A DNA stretch of 7,507 nucleotides, taken from Anaerolineales bacterium UBA5069. GTDB taxonomy: Bacteria; Chloroflexota; Anaerolineae; Caldilineales; Caldilineaceae. The notes beneath the pieces are model-generated. The model worked only from the letters and a program-made list of their open reading frames with translations, searched no databases and was not told the origin of the DNA. The stretch is taken from assembly GCA_002415895.1 (NCBI GenBank), contig DIAV01000089.1, positions 1,434 to 8,940 of the forward strand, read 5' to 3'. The stretch's first letter is position 1; every line of letters begins with the position of its first letter. This document shows, one piece after another, positions 1-6,271 of the stretch. Position numbers and translations under genes: made by a program.

Positions 1-1
1 C

Positions 2-766
2 GCCAGCAAAGAAAACCTTCTTGCGCTCTTTCGCGCCTTCATGCGTTCGCCCGCGACAGTGGTCTGGGAGGCGGATGGCATCGCGTGCTGGCAAACGCCG
101 CTGGCGCACCCCTTTTTTAACGGCATCATCCTGTGCCGCGCGGCGCGACCAAACGACAACATGACGCTTGCGACAGCAATCGCACCCTTTACGCGCTCCC
201 CGTCCACTCCTTTTACGCTCTGGATTGAGGCGGACGTGCCACGCGACCCCTGGCACCCGTATCTCGAAGCACTCGGTTTTGTGCATGACAGCGGCGCACC
301 CGTCATGGCCCTTGCGCTCGACGCGCTGCCGTCCCGGCCGCTGCTGCCCCGCGGTTTTACCATCGAACCCGTTACCGACCTATCCACGCTGCGCACCTGG
401 AGCGAAATCTTTATCAACGCCTACGAATTGCCGTCGGCGTGGGGCGAAGATTTCTTCGCGCTCATGCAAGGCATCGGTCTTGACCTGCCCTTCGCGCACT
501 TTCTCGGCCGGCTCGACGGCCGGCCGGTTGCCACCTCCAGCCTGTTCTTCACCGGCGGTGTGGCAGGCGTCAACTTCGTTGCCACACTGCCCCACGCGCG
601 CAGGCGCGGGCTGGGCGGCTTCATGACAATGCAGCCTCTCTACAGCGCGCGCCAGGTAGACCATGCCGTGCTGCAAGCCTCCGAAATGGGCTACAACCTC
701 TACAAGGAAATGGGCTTCGCGCACGTGGGCAACGTGGACAACGAATACCTGCCCGCGGCTGAGTAG
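2..766 (+). CDS. GNAT-family N-acetyltransferase, 5'-truncated by the window edge
   Basis: This is probably an acetyl-CoA-dependent N-acetyltransferase of the GNAT fold (Acetyltransf_1 type); the substrate is unknown. The frame is open to the left edge of the window. The 13 residues before the first ATG (position 41) read naturally as protein (ASKENLLALFRAF), so the true start lies outside and ATG 41 is internal. Counting from ATG 41, the acetyl-CoA pyrophosphate loop is RRRGLGG at residues 187-193, which fits the (R/Q)xxGx(G/A) signature and follows a beta strand ending VNFVAT. The motif B helix and strand are LQASEMGYNLYKEMGF at 211-226. The roughly 100 residues before the catalytic half look like a degenerate N-terminal GNAT-like half, as in tandem-GNAT proteins. 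The gene ends in TAG and is followed by a terminator-like hairpin, so it appears to be the last gene of its transcript. Family assignment is firm and function is open. Confidence 0.85.
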   Translation, partial: ASKENLLALFRAFMRSPATVVWEADGIACWQTPLAHPFFNGIILCRAARPNDNMTLATAIAPFTRSPSTPFTLWIEADVPRDPWHPYLEALGFVHDSGAPVMALALDALPSRPLLPRGFTIEPVTDLSTLRTWSEIFINAYELPSAWGEDFFALMQGIGLDLPFAHFLGRLDGRPVATSSLFFTGGVAGVNFVATLPHARRRGLGGFMTMQPLYSARQVDHAVLQASEMGYNLYKEMGFAHVGNVDNEYLPAAE

Positions 767-791
767 GCCACCTCTGCCTGCGCGCCCTGCA

Positions 792-829
792 TGAACGCAA
801 CACCCTGCGCGTTCAGGTTGTTGTTTTTC
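792..829 (+). terminator. Probable intrinsic terminator after the GNAT gene
   Basis: A perfect 7-bp stem (TGAACGC at 792-798 pairing with GCGTTCA at 809-815) encloses a 10-base loop. It is followed within a few bases by a T-rich run (TTGTTGTTTTT, 818-828). It lies 25 bases after the GNAT stop codon and before the next gene. The stem is short and the T-run is interrupted by G, so strength is uncertain. Confidence 0.45.
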
Positions 830-848
830 ATTGCGCGCGCTTGCAGCG

Positions 849-854
849 TATACT
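849..854 (+). promoter_or_regulatory. Candidate -10 box of the flippase/pyrK cluster
   Basis: TATACT differs at one position from the sigma-70 type TATAAT consensus. It lies 7 bases upstream of the ATG at 862, so transcription would begin at or next to the start codon. No good -35 hexamer is visible; a weak TTTCAT at 826-831 gives a 17-base spacer. No Shine-Dalgarno precedes the ATG, which fits a leaderless transcript. Confidence 0.35.
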
Positions 855-861
855 TGCCGCC

Positions 862-1863
862 ATGAGTCCAGACCTGCGCCGCAAACTCTTCCTCTCCCTC
901 GGCTTCGCCCTGGTTGTCTACGCCGCCTTCGTCCTGTGGAGCGACTTCGCGTCACTGAAAGCCGCGCTCATCGACTTTCCCTGGATGTGGATTATTCCTG
1001 TCACCCTGCTCACACTGGGCAACTATGTGGCGCGGCTCTTGCGCTGGCATTGGTGGCTGCGCCTGCTGGGCGTCCCCATTCGCCTCTACGACACCATGCG
1101 CATCTTTGGCATTGGCATGATGATGGTGATGACGCCGGGCAAAGCAGGCGAACTGCTCAAGGCGTATATGGTGCGCAACGTGGCGGGCACGCCCATGAGC
1201 ACCACCGCACCCACTGTTGTGGCCGAGCGGCTGATCGACGGTGCAGCCATGATCATGCTCGCGGGCATTGGCCTCTTTGCCTTTCCCGATCCACGCGCCC
1301 AAAGTGTAGCGGCGTTGGTCGCCGTGGTTTTTGTGATTGGGGTGGCCGTCATTCAATACCGGCCCTTTGCGCTCCGGGTGCTGGCGCTGGGCGAGAAGCT
1401 CCCCATCATCAAAAAATTCGCACATCAGATCTACCTGATGTACGAAAGCTCCTACACCATCTTCAAACCCCAGCACCTGATACCGGCGCTCCTGATTGGC
1501 CTGGCAGCGTGGGCCATGGAGGGGCTTGCCTACGGCATTGTCCTGGTGGGCTTTGGCGCACCCGCCAACGTTGACACCTTCCTCAAGGCCATATTCATCT
1601 TCAATATCAGCACGGTGATTGGTGCGCTGCTGGCGCTGCCCGGTGGCTTGGGCGGTGTGGAAGGCAGCCTGATCTTCCAGTCGCGCCGCCTCCTGGGGCT
1701 TTCAATCGCCTCGGCCACGGCCGCTGCACTGCTCACACGCTTCATTACATTGTGGATGGGTGTTGCGCTCGGCGTGGTCAGTTTCCTGCTCTGGCCCGAT
1801 CTGCTTGCCGGTTCTGAGGAATCGGAGCAGCAAACCACCGCCGAGTTTGCCAAGGAGGCGTGA
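862..1863 (+). CDS. Flippase-like integral membrane protein (UPF0104/YbhN, LPG_synthase_TM family)
   Basis: This 333-residue polytopic membrane protein belongs to the family related to the membrane part of lysylphosphatidylglycerol synthase (MprF) and archaeal AglD. Members are thought to move lipid-linked substrates across or within the cytoplasmic membrane; the substrate here is unknown. Family hallmarks are visible in order: the Arg/Trp-rich RLLRWHWWLRLLG (58-70), TPGKAGELLKAYMV (91-104), ERLID (122-126) and the glycine-rich LPGGLGGVEGSL (259-270). Hydrophobic helices cover most of the chain (about 11-28, 41-56, 128-141, 147-164, 206-230, 243-260, 283-310). The length is normal for a stand-alone family member without the MprF transferase domain. 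ATG 862 is chosen over an in-frame TTG at 841 because the protein then starts MSPDLRRK, a basic N-terminus before the first helix, and because a -10-like box lies between the two. It heads a tight cluster with the small membrane protein gene (1 base after its stop) and the pyrK-like gene. Confidence 0.85.
   Translation: MSPDLRRKLFLSLGFALVVYAAFVLWSDFASLKAALIDFPWMWIIPVTLLTLGNYVARLLRWHWWLRLLGVPIRLYDTMRIFGIGMMMVMTPGKAGELLKAYMVRNVAGTPMSTTAPTVVAERLIDGAAMIMLAGIGLFAFPDPRAQSVAALVAVVFVIGVAVIQYRPFALRVLALGEKLPIIKKFAHQIYLMYESSYTIFKPQHLIPALLIGLAAWAMEGLAYGIVLVGFGAPANVDTFLKAIFIFNISTVIGALLALPGGLGGVEGSLIFQSRRLLGLSIASATAAALLTRFITLWMGVALGVVSFLLWPDLLAGSEESEQQTTAEFAKEA
1852..1858 (+). promoter_or_regulatory. Strong Shine-Dalgarno that fixes a GTG start
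   Basis: AAGGAGG lies inside the last codons of the flippase gene, 6 bases before GTG 1865. It settles the start of the next gene in favour of GTG 1865 over the in-frame ATG at 1883, and implies translational coupling with the flippase gene. Confidence 0.75.
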
Positions 1864-1864
1864 G

Positions 1865-2158
1865 GTGAACGGCGCGCGGGACATGGGCTGGTTCGGCATT
1901 GCATGGTGGATTTGGGGCCTGCTGAGCCTGGGGCTGGCCGCAATCTGGCTCTGTGTCTGGCCCAGCGATGGCGCTGTTAATGCGCAACCTCTGCACTATT
2001 GGTTTCTGCGCTGGGGTCATGCCGCCACCTGGTTCGCTCTCGCCGCCAACTTCTTTGTGCGCCAATGGCTGCCCAATGGCGCCACATTCGCCAACGCACT
2101 GGCGCTTGTTGGTCTGGGCTGCTACATTGGCTTCCTGTTCGCCACGCTCCTCCACTAA
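1865..2158 (+). CDS. Small Trp-rich three-helix membrane protein, unknown function
   Basis: This 97-residue integral membrane protein resembles no family I can name. The start is GTG 1865, one base after the flippase TGA and 6 bases after a strong Shine-Dalgarno; ATG 1883 would remove only six residues. Three hydrophobic segments are visible at about 9-32, 46-66 and 74-95. Ten of the 97 residues are tryptophan (9, 14, 15, 17, 28, 32, 46, 50, 56, 68). The second segment carries R49 and H52 within WFLRWGHAATWF, and H44 lies just before it. It ends 12 bases before the pyrK-like gene, so the two are almost certainly co-transcribed. That context allows, but does not prove, a role as membrane anchor or partner for the redox subunit, or as an accessory to the flippase. 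The open frame, ribosome site and membrane character make it a credible real gene. Confidence 0.8.
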   Translation: MNGARDMGWFGIAWWIWGLLSLGLAAIWLCVWPSDGAVNAQPLHYWFLRWGHAATWFALAANFFVRQWLPNGATFANALALVGLGCYIGFLFATLLH

Positions 2159-2170
2159 TCAGGATTTCTG

Positions 2171-2974
2171 ATGCTTGCAACGGTTGTTGCCTCCCAACCC
2201 TACGGGCGCGCGACGTTGCTCACCGTGGAATTCCCTGTGCCCAATGAGGCCCCAACCGTTGCCGGGCGCTTCTTTTTGGCGCGCTGCACCGACGGATCTC
2301 CCCTGGACCGGACGTGGGACCCCTATTTGCGGCGCACCCTGCGCCCCATTGCCTATACACTGCACGAGGGGAAGCCCCAATACACGCTGCTTGTCCCCGC
2401 GGGCGATGACCCAGGCGACCGCTGGCTGGCCCAGCGCCACCTCGGCGACAGTATTGACCTGCTTGGCCCAGCGGGCAACGGCTTCACGCTCGACGCGCGC
2501 AGCCGTGCACTGCTGCTCGTGAGTGACCAGACCAGCGCCCCTCTGCTCTTCCCACTTGTGCACCACATGCTGGACGGCGGCGGCCGTGTAACGCTGCTTG
2601 TGCGCAAGGAAAGCGACCCCGAGGCGCAGACTCTACCTCTTGATCTGCTCTTGCAGAACCTGCCCCTTGCCGTTGAAGCGCACGCCGAAACGTCCACAGC
2701 CTTTGCAGAGACCCTGGCCAACCTCGGCGCGTGGGCCGATTGTGTTTGTATTGCGCTGACAAGCAGCGACCCCACCGCCTACAGCAATCTCATGCGCTCA
2801 CTACGCGCAAAGCGTCTGCGCGTGGATGCAGGCTTCGCGCAGGCGCTCTGGCCTGGTGCAACGCCATGCGGCGTGGGCGCATGTCTCGCCTGCCTTGCGC
2901 CCCTGGCAAGCGGCGGCTTCACGCGTGCCTGCACCCACGGCCCCGTCTTTGACCTTATACGCCTCGCGGCGTGA
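2171..2974 (+). CDS. pyrK: Dihydroorotate dehydrogenase electron-transfer subunit-like protein (FAD, [2Fe-2S])
   Basis: This is a 267-residue PyrK-type ferredoxin-reductase-fold protein. In class 1B dihydroorotate dehydrogenase, PyrK carries FAD and a [2Fe-2S] cluster and passes electrons from the FMN of PyrD to NAD+. The iron-sulfur ligands are complete and in PyrK spacing: C233, C238, C241 and C254 (CX4CX2CX12C), followed by the family ending THGPVF. The N-terminal FAD domain shows RPIAYT (58-63) at the place of the usual RPxS motif, and LLGPAGNGF (97-105), a clear PyrK signature. The middle domain is odd: where the family has a GGGxGxAPL loop for the dinucleotide, this protein has SDQTSAPLL (118-126). 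No late CGPxxM motif can be found; the region 193-208 reads CIALTSSDPTAYSNLM. ATG 2171 is preceded by AGGA (2161-2164) at 6 bases. It is the last gene of the plus-strand cluster. A divergent, non-NAD PyrK homologue is possible; pyrD nearby supports the broad call. Confidence 0.8.
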   Translation: MLATVVASQPYGRATLLTVEFPVPNEAPTVAGRFFLARCTDGSPLDRTWDPYLRRTLRPIAYTLHEGKPQYTLLVPAGDDPGDRWLAQRHLGDSIDLLGPAGNGFTLDARSRALLLVSDQTSAPLLFPLVHHMLDGGGRVTLLVRKESDPEAQTLPLDLLLQNLPLAVEAHAETSTAFAETLANLGAWADCVCIALTSSDPTAYSNLMRSLRAKRLRVDAGFAQALWPGATPCGVGACLACLAPLASGGFTRACTHGPVFDLIRLAA

Positions 2975-2980
2975 TCACGC
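2969..2980. other. 12-bp perfect palindrome at the convergent gene junction
   Basis: GCGTGATCACGC is its own reverse complement and contains the TGA stop of the pyrK-like gene. A second palindrome, CGTTAACG (2984-2991), follows four bases after it. Together they nearly fill the 26-base gap between the pyrK-like stop and the stop of the convergent flavodoxin gene at 3001. There is no T-run, so this is not a standard intrinsic terminator; it could be a protein site, part of a two-way stop, or chance. Confidence 0.25.
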
Positions 2981-3000
2981 ACACGTTAACGACGCGGAGC

Positions 3001-3540
3001 TTATGCCAGCACTCTCTCCCGCTGGAAGAGCGGCATGAGCGACTCGGCCCAGGCGTCAATCGCTGCCCAATCGCGGTGGTCCGTCGCATCGGTCTTGGCG
3101 ACAATATTGGCAATTCCCTTGACGACAGGGTTGAGTTTGCCGTACTCCTCTGTATCCCGCAATACTGCGCCCCCAAAGAGCCCAATCGCCACAGGGTGCA
3201 CCTGCGGCGCCGCCTTCTGCGCATCCTCCAGATAGACCATCGCCTTGCTGCGATTTTCGGGCGTGTCTGTCGCCATTGTCAGCGACAACAGGAACCAGGC
3301 CACAGGCTTGTGCGCAAGCTCGGCGGCAAAGTGCTTGTCAAACTTCAACGCATGGCGCGCCAGCTTGCCCGCATGTACAGAGTGGCCCACCACAACCGCA
3401 TCATATGACGTCACATCCTTGACCTTGCTCGCTTCCGACAGGGTGACCTGCGCCCCGCCCGCCTCGAGTCGCCGCCCAATGGCCTCGGCCACCTGACGCG
3501 TCGTGCCCGTCCACGTTGCATACACCAGCAGCACATGCAT
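3001..3540 (-). CDS. Flavodoxin-domain protein, HemG-like
   Basis: This 179-residue cytoplasmic flavodoxin-fold protein should bind FMN. The N-terminal phosphate loop is ATWTGTT at residues 8-14, directly after the first strand (MHVLLVY). YDAVVVGHSVHAGK (46-59) is the usual second FMN-contact region. The later parts, AWFLLSLTMA (81-90), GLFGGAV (120-126) and HRDWAAIDAWA (155-165), resemble Flavodoxin_5/HemG, the menaquinone-dependent protoporphyrinogen IX dehydrogenase. The match is by pattern and not strong enough to assign hemG; a general flavodoxin or quinone reductase is equally open. ATG 3540 is chosen over upstream in-frame starts because AAAGGA (3548-3553) lies 7 bases before it and the fold begins immediately. 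It follows the M23 gene after 129 bases and converges with the pyrK-like gene. Confidence 0.8.
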   Translation of the reverse strand: MHVLLVYATWTGTTRQVAEAIGRRLEAGGAQVTLSEASKVKDVTSYDAVVVGHSVHAGKLARHALKFDKHFAAELAHKPVAWFLLSLTMATDTPENRSKAMVYLEDAQKAAPQVHPVAIGLFGGAVLRDTEEYGKLNPVVKGIANIVAKTDATDHRDWAAIDAWAESLMPLFQRERVLA

Positions 3541-3547
3541 AATCAAT

Positions 3548-3553
3548 TCCTTT
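3548..3553 (-). promoter_or_regulatory. Shine-Dalgarno of the flavodoxin gene
   Basis: On the minus strand this reads AAAGGA, 7 bases before ATG 3540. It decides the start: the open frame runs about 40 codons further upstream, but those residues do not resemble the family. Confidence 0.65.
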
Positions 3554-3623
3554 CGCAATTGCGCCGAATGTTTGGAGCGGCGCTGTGGAAAAGATGCACG
3601 CCGCCAAAACCAATACGTTGCAT

Positions 3624-3641
3624 GGCGCACGGGGTTGCGCC
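3624..3641 (-). terminator. Weak hairpin between the M23 and flavodoxin genes
   Basis: A perfect 6-bp stem (GGCGCA with TGCGCC) encloses a 6-base loop, 28 bases after the M23 stop codon in the minus-strand direction. The following minus-strand sequence has only an interrupted T-rich patch (TTGGTTTT) about ten bases on. It could attenuate or end transcription, but it lacks a proper U-tract. The rest of the 129-base gap shows no convincing promoter. Confidence 0.25.
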
Positions 3642-3669
3642 GGATTCGCCCGCAAGTCACATTGGCTGC

Positions 3670-4722
3670 TCAGTTGGTGAGCAATTCCAGCGGGTTCACA
3701 ATGCGGCCGAAGTCGCGGATCTCAAAGTGCAGGTGCGGCCCCGTCGAGTTGCCTGTTGCGCCCACGGTGCCGATTACCTGTCCGGGGGCGACAATTTCAC
3801 CCTCCTGCACAAAGATTGTGTCGAGGTGAGCGTAGAGCGTCAGGTAATCGATCTTGTGGTCGATGATCACGAAGAGGCCGTAGCCCTGATTATTCCACCC
3901 GGCGCGCATGACAACGCCGCGGTCCGCAGCTGTGACAGGCGCGCCAAGCGGCGCGGCAATGTCAATCGCGCGATGGTCAAAGCGATAGCCCTGGGTGAGC
4001 AGACCATAGGCCGGCCAGTAGAAGCGCCCCGATCCATAGGGCCAATTGGCAGGCACAGGGCCGCCGGCGGCATCGACGTTGCGCGCCACACCGCGCTGCA
4101 GCGCCTCCTGCGGCGAGGTGTTGGCGGCTTGCGCCAGCATCCACGTGAGGAAGGGGGCGGTCGTGCCGGGCTCTCCCACAATGCTCACGGCATCAAAAGT
4201 GCTCTCCACGGCCAGCGGTATGCGCAGATAGCGCCCCGCCACCAGCCCCAGATCGCTTCCTTGCGCCAACCCGGGCAATCCGTTCCACGCTTCGCCTGCA
4301 ATGACACTTGGCGCAACGGCGTAGTGCGCCGCCACGCTGAACAGAGTCTCTCTCGGCTCCGTTTGATGGCAGACAATGCCCGGCGGCAGCGGCTGCAAGG
4401 CATCCCCGATCACAAGCGGCTGCATTTCATCAAAGTCGGGGCGCAATAAACAACCCATGGCATCAACATCTACACCCATTTCCAGCGCCACACTGAGCAG
4501 TGTATCGCCCGCCTGTATCACATAGGCAGCGCCCGTGTCATGCACCAGCCCCAATGTAGCGGGCGAAGGGCCGGGCGTGGGTGTGGCGGTGGGCTGCGTA
4601 ATCACAAGCGTAGGCAGCGCATCCTGGGCGCGCAGCGGCTGGGACGGTGCTGCACCCAGCAACACGCCCACAGCGAACACCATGGCAATGCCCAGCGCCC
4701 ATACCTTCATGAAACCGCCCAT
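3670..4722 (-). CDS. Exported LysM-M23 (lysostaphin-type) peptidoglycan endopeptidase
   Basis: This 350-residue secreted zinc metallopeptidase of family M23 probably cuts peptidoglycan cross-bridges during wall growth or remodelling. A signal peptide is visible (basic MKVW start at residue 5, hydrophobic core 7-23, likely cleavage near 32-36). A Thr/Pro-rich linker (about 41-55) follows. A first LysM-like repeat (about 67-111, YVIQAGDTLLSVAL) and a more degenerate second one (about 118-170) come next, then the peptidase domain (about 240-346). The metal and catalytic residues are intact: H250 and D254 (HRAID), H299 in YAHL, and H330/H332 in GPHLHFE. The enzyme should therefore be active and not a degenerate EnvC/NlpD-type activator. 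C91 and C118 could form a disulfide. The start may be ATG 4722 or ATG 4710; neither has a strong ribosome site. It lies 51 bases downstream of pyrD on the same strand. Confidence 0.93.
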   Translation of the reverse strand: MGGFMKVWALGIAMVFAVGVLLGAAPSQPLRAQDALPTLVITQPTATPTPGPSPATLGLVHDTGAAYVIQAGDTLLSVALEMGVDVDAMGCLLRPDFDEMQPLVIGDALQPLPPGIVCHQTEPRETLFSVAAHYAVAPSVIAGEAWNGLPGLAQGSDLGLVAGRYLRIPLAVESTFDAVSIVGEPGTTAPFLTWMLAQAANTSPQEALQRGVARNVDAAGGPVPANWPYGSGRFYWPAYGLLTQGYRFDHRAIDIAAPLGAPVTAADRGVVMRAGWNNQGYGLFVIIDHKIDYLTLYAHLDTIFVQEGEIVAPGQVIGTVGATGNSTGPHLHFEIRDFGRIVNPLELLTN

Positions 4723-4773
4723 TGTCTCGCCACGCCGCCGTTGCGCACGCAGCGCGCGCCGGATATAAAAATC

Positions 4774-5757
4774 CTAATGCGCCAAAGGCACCGGCGCGCC
4801 CGTGGGCACTGTGGCATAGGTTGGTTCGCGGTGCGCAAGGCCGCGTATCTCGTCAACCGTCGTGCCGTGGTCATCAAGCCAAGTGCGCAGTTCGCCGTGA
4901 ATCTGGGCAATTGCCTCAGCGCCGCGGTAGTAGACAGCGCTGCCCACGCCCACAGTCGTTGCCCCCGCCATGAGCATCTCCACGGCATCCAATCCAGTCG
5001 TCACGCCGCCCGTGCCAATAATCGGCACGCCTGGGCAGCCACGCGCCAGATCGTAGACAATCTTGAGCGCCACGGGTTTGAGCGCCGGGCCACTTATGCC
5101 GCCGCTGCGGTTTGCCAGGACCGGCTGACCACTTTCCGCGTCAATGATCATCCCGGGCATGGTGTTGATTGCGCAGAGCGCTGATGCGCCCGCATCCACC
5201 ACGGCGCGCGCAATGCGCACCACATTGGGCACGTTGGGCGCGAGCTTGACGATCACAGGGATGCCCGCACGCTCGACGGCGCGCACAACGTGGCTTGTCA
5301 CCTCGGCCGCTGCCGCCGCATCGCTGGCATACGGATCGCCAAATTCGCTATGCACGTTGGGGCAGGAGATATTGACTTCAATTGCGTGCGGGCGCGCCGT
5401 GGCCACGCGCGCCGCCACCGCGCCGAATTCTTCGGGAGGCCCGGCGAAGATACTGGCAAAGAGCGCAACGCCCAGGGGCTCCAGACGCACACGCGCCATG
5501 TCCAGCAGCTCCACCTCGGCATCCACACCTGGGTTCGCCAAACCAATCGCGTTGATCAGCCCGTGGCCCCAGTCAAGGCACGTGGGGTTAACGTGGCCTG
5601 CGCGCGGCCCGGGCCCACAGCTCTTGGCCGTCACCGCGCCGCAGCCCAACGCGCCGGCACGCGCCAGCAGGCTTACAGTCGTCCCCCAGATGCCGCTCGC
5701 CAGCACCAGAGGCGATGGGAGATCGAGGCCCAGAAATGATGTTGTGATTGGCTGCAT
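4774..5757 (-). CDS. pyrD: Dihydroorotate dehydrogenase, class 1 (catalytic FMN subunit)
   Basis: This cytoplasmic FMN enzyme oxidises dihydroorotate to orotate, the fourth step of UMP synthesis. At 327 residues it is a TIM barrel of slightly over the usual class 1 length. Active-site residues are in place: K45 (TAKS), N69 (LINAIGL), then N129, C132 and N134 in NISCPNV. C132 is the catalytic base that marks class 1; class 2 enzymes have serine. Also present are K171 (VKLAPN), N198 (INTMPG), and the FMN phosphate sites GTGG (248-251) and GVGSAVY (270-276). There is no N-terminal membrane helix of the class 2 type. [17 protein letters not shown] (215-231) and the C-terminal EIRGLAH favour class 1B, which needs a PyrK partner. 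[14 protein letters not shown] after K45 differs from common PyrD-B sequences. ATG 5757 follows the GNAT stop by 17 bases, with only a G-run (5761-5766) very close as ribosome site. Confidence 0.93.
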   Translation of the reverse strand: MQPITTSFLGLDLPSPLVLASGIWGTTVSLLARAGALGCGAVTAKSCGPGPRAGHVNPTCLDWGHGLINAIGLANPGVDAEVELLDMARVRLEPLGVALFASIFAGPPEEFGAVAARVATARPHAIEVNISCPNVHSEFGDPYASDAAAAAEVTSHVVRAVERAGIPVIVKLAPNVPNVVRIARAVVDAGASALCAINTMPGMIIDAESGQPVLANRSGGISGPALKPVALKIVYDLARGCPGVPIIGTGGVTTGLDAVEMLMAGATTVGVGSAVYYRGAEAIAQIHGELRTWLDDHGTTVDEIRGLAHREPTYATVPTGAPVPLAH

Positions 5758-5774
5758 ACGCCCCCCGCCACCGC

Positions 5775-6269
5775 TTACGCGCCACTGGGCGCAAAGAACT
5801 TCTGGAATGTAACCCCATCCTCATGGTCTGCATAGTAACGCGGCATGACATACGCGGCGTTGTAGGCACATGCCACGTAAAACGCGCAGCCCCCAAGATT
5901 GGCAGTGGGCGTATCCACGTAGACGCCGCGCGCGTTCTGGCTGCGTGCAAAGGCCTCGGCATGCGCCACAAGCGCCGCCGCGCGCCCTTGCTTGCGCCAA
6001 TCCGGATGGAGGGCCAGCCCCTGAATTTGTGCAAGCATATTCCACACATGCAGCTCTACAAAGATGAAACCAACAACTACCGCGTCGTCGCTATCATCCA
6101 CAGTGGCTACAAATGCAGCATGACCCTCCGGCTGCGCGGCGTAGTACTCTGCATTCTGCACAGCCGCGCGTATATGCTGCTCTTCCCAGCCGGTCGCCTC
6201 CAGAATCGCGCGCACTGCGCCCGCATCACCTCGCCGCAGCGCGCGCACGGAACAATTGGTTGCTGTCAT
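5775..6269 (-). CDS. GNAT-family N-acetyltransferase
   Basis: This 164-residue single-domain GNAT protein has an unknown substrate. The acetyl-CoA loop is in [20 protein letters not shown] (81-100), with R92, G95 and A97 matching (R/Q)xxGx(G/A) after the strand and LHPD turn typical of the family. The C-terminal part has [22 protein letters not shown] (115-136), the usual strand plus helix pair. ATG 6269 is preferred to GTG 6275 because AGAGG (6275-6279) sits 5 bases before it. The GTG overlaps the upstream stop and would lie inside the ribosome site. The start is 2 bases after the TGA of the GT39-like gene, so the two are probably translationally coupled. pyrD follows 17 bases after the stop, making a GT39-like/GNAT/pyrD run. 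Confidence 0.87.
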   Translation of the reverse strand: MTATNCSVRALRRGDAGAVRAILEATGWEEQHIRAAVQNAEYYAAQPEGHAAFVATVDDSDDAVVVGFIFVELHVWNMLAQIQGLALHPDWRKQGRAAALVAHAEAFARSQNARGVYVDTPTANLGGCAFYVACAYNAAYVMPRYYADHEDGVTFQKFFAPSGA

Positions 6270-6271
6270 TA

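Noticed and set aside
380..955. Minus-strand open frame of 191 codons opposite the first GNAT gene
   Set aside because: It runs through the GNAT acetyl-CoA motif region in antisense and across the terminator and promoter region, and its product is low-complexity Arg/Gly-rich.
831..1574. Plus-strand open frame of 247 codons overlapping the flippase gene
   Set aside because: The other frame has family motifs and membrane helices, and a tightly linked downstream gene. This one gives an Arg/His-rich product with no pattern.
3535..4449. Long open frame on the plus strand, 304 codons
   Set aside because: It lies opposite the M23 peptidase gene, which has a signal peptide, LysM repeats and all catalytic residues. 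The plus-strand product has no family pattern and begins inside the flavodoxin ribosome region; it is a shadow of GC-rich codon use.
4741..4762. GC-rich hairpin between pyrD and the M23 gene, next to an AT-rich GGATATAAAAATCC patch
   Set aside because: No T-run follows the hairpin, so it is not a terminator. The AT patch resembles a -10 box on the minus strand but has no -35 partner at a usable distance.
4540..5184. Plus-strand open frame of 214 codons opposite M23 and pyrD
   Set aside because: It crosses the boundary between two well-supported minus-strand genes. Its product is rich in Arg, His and Ala without recognisable domains.
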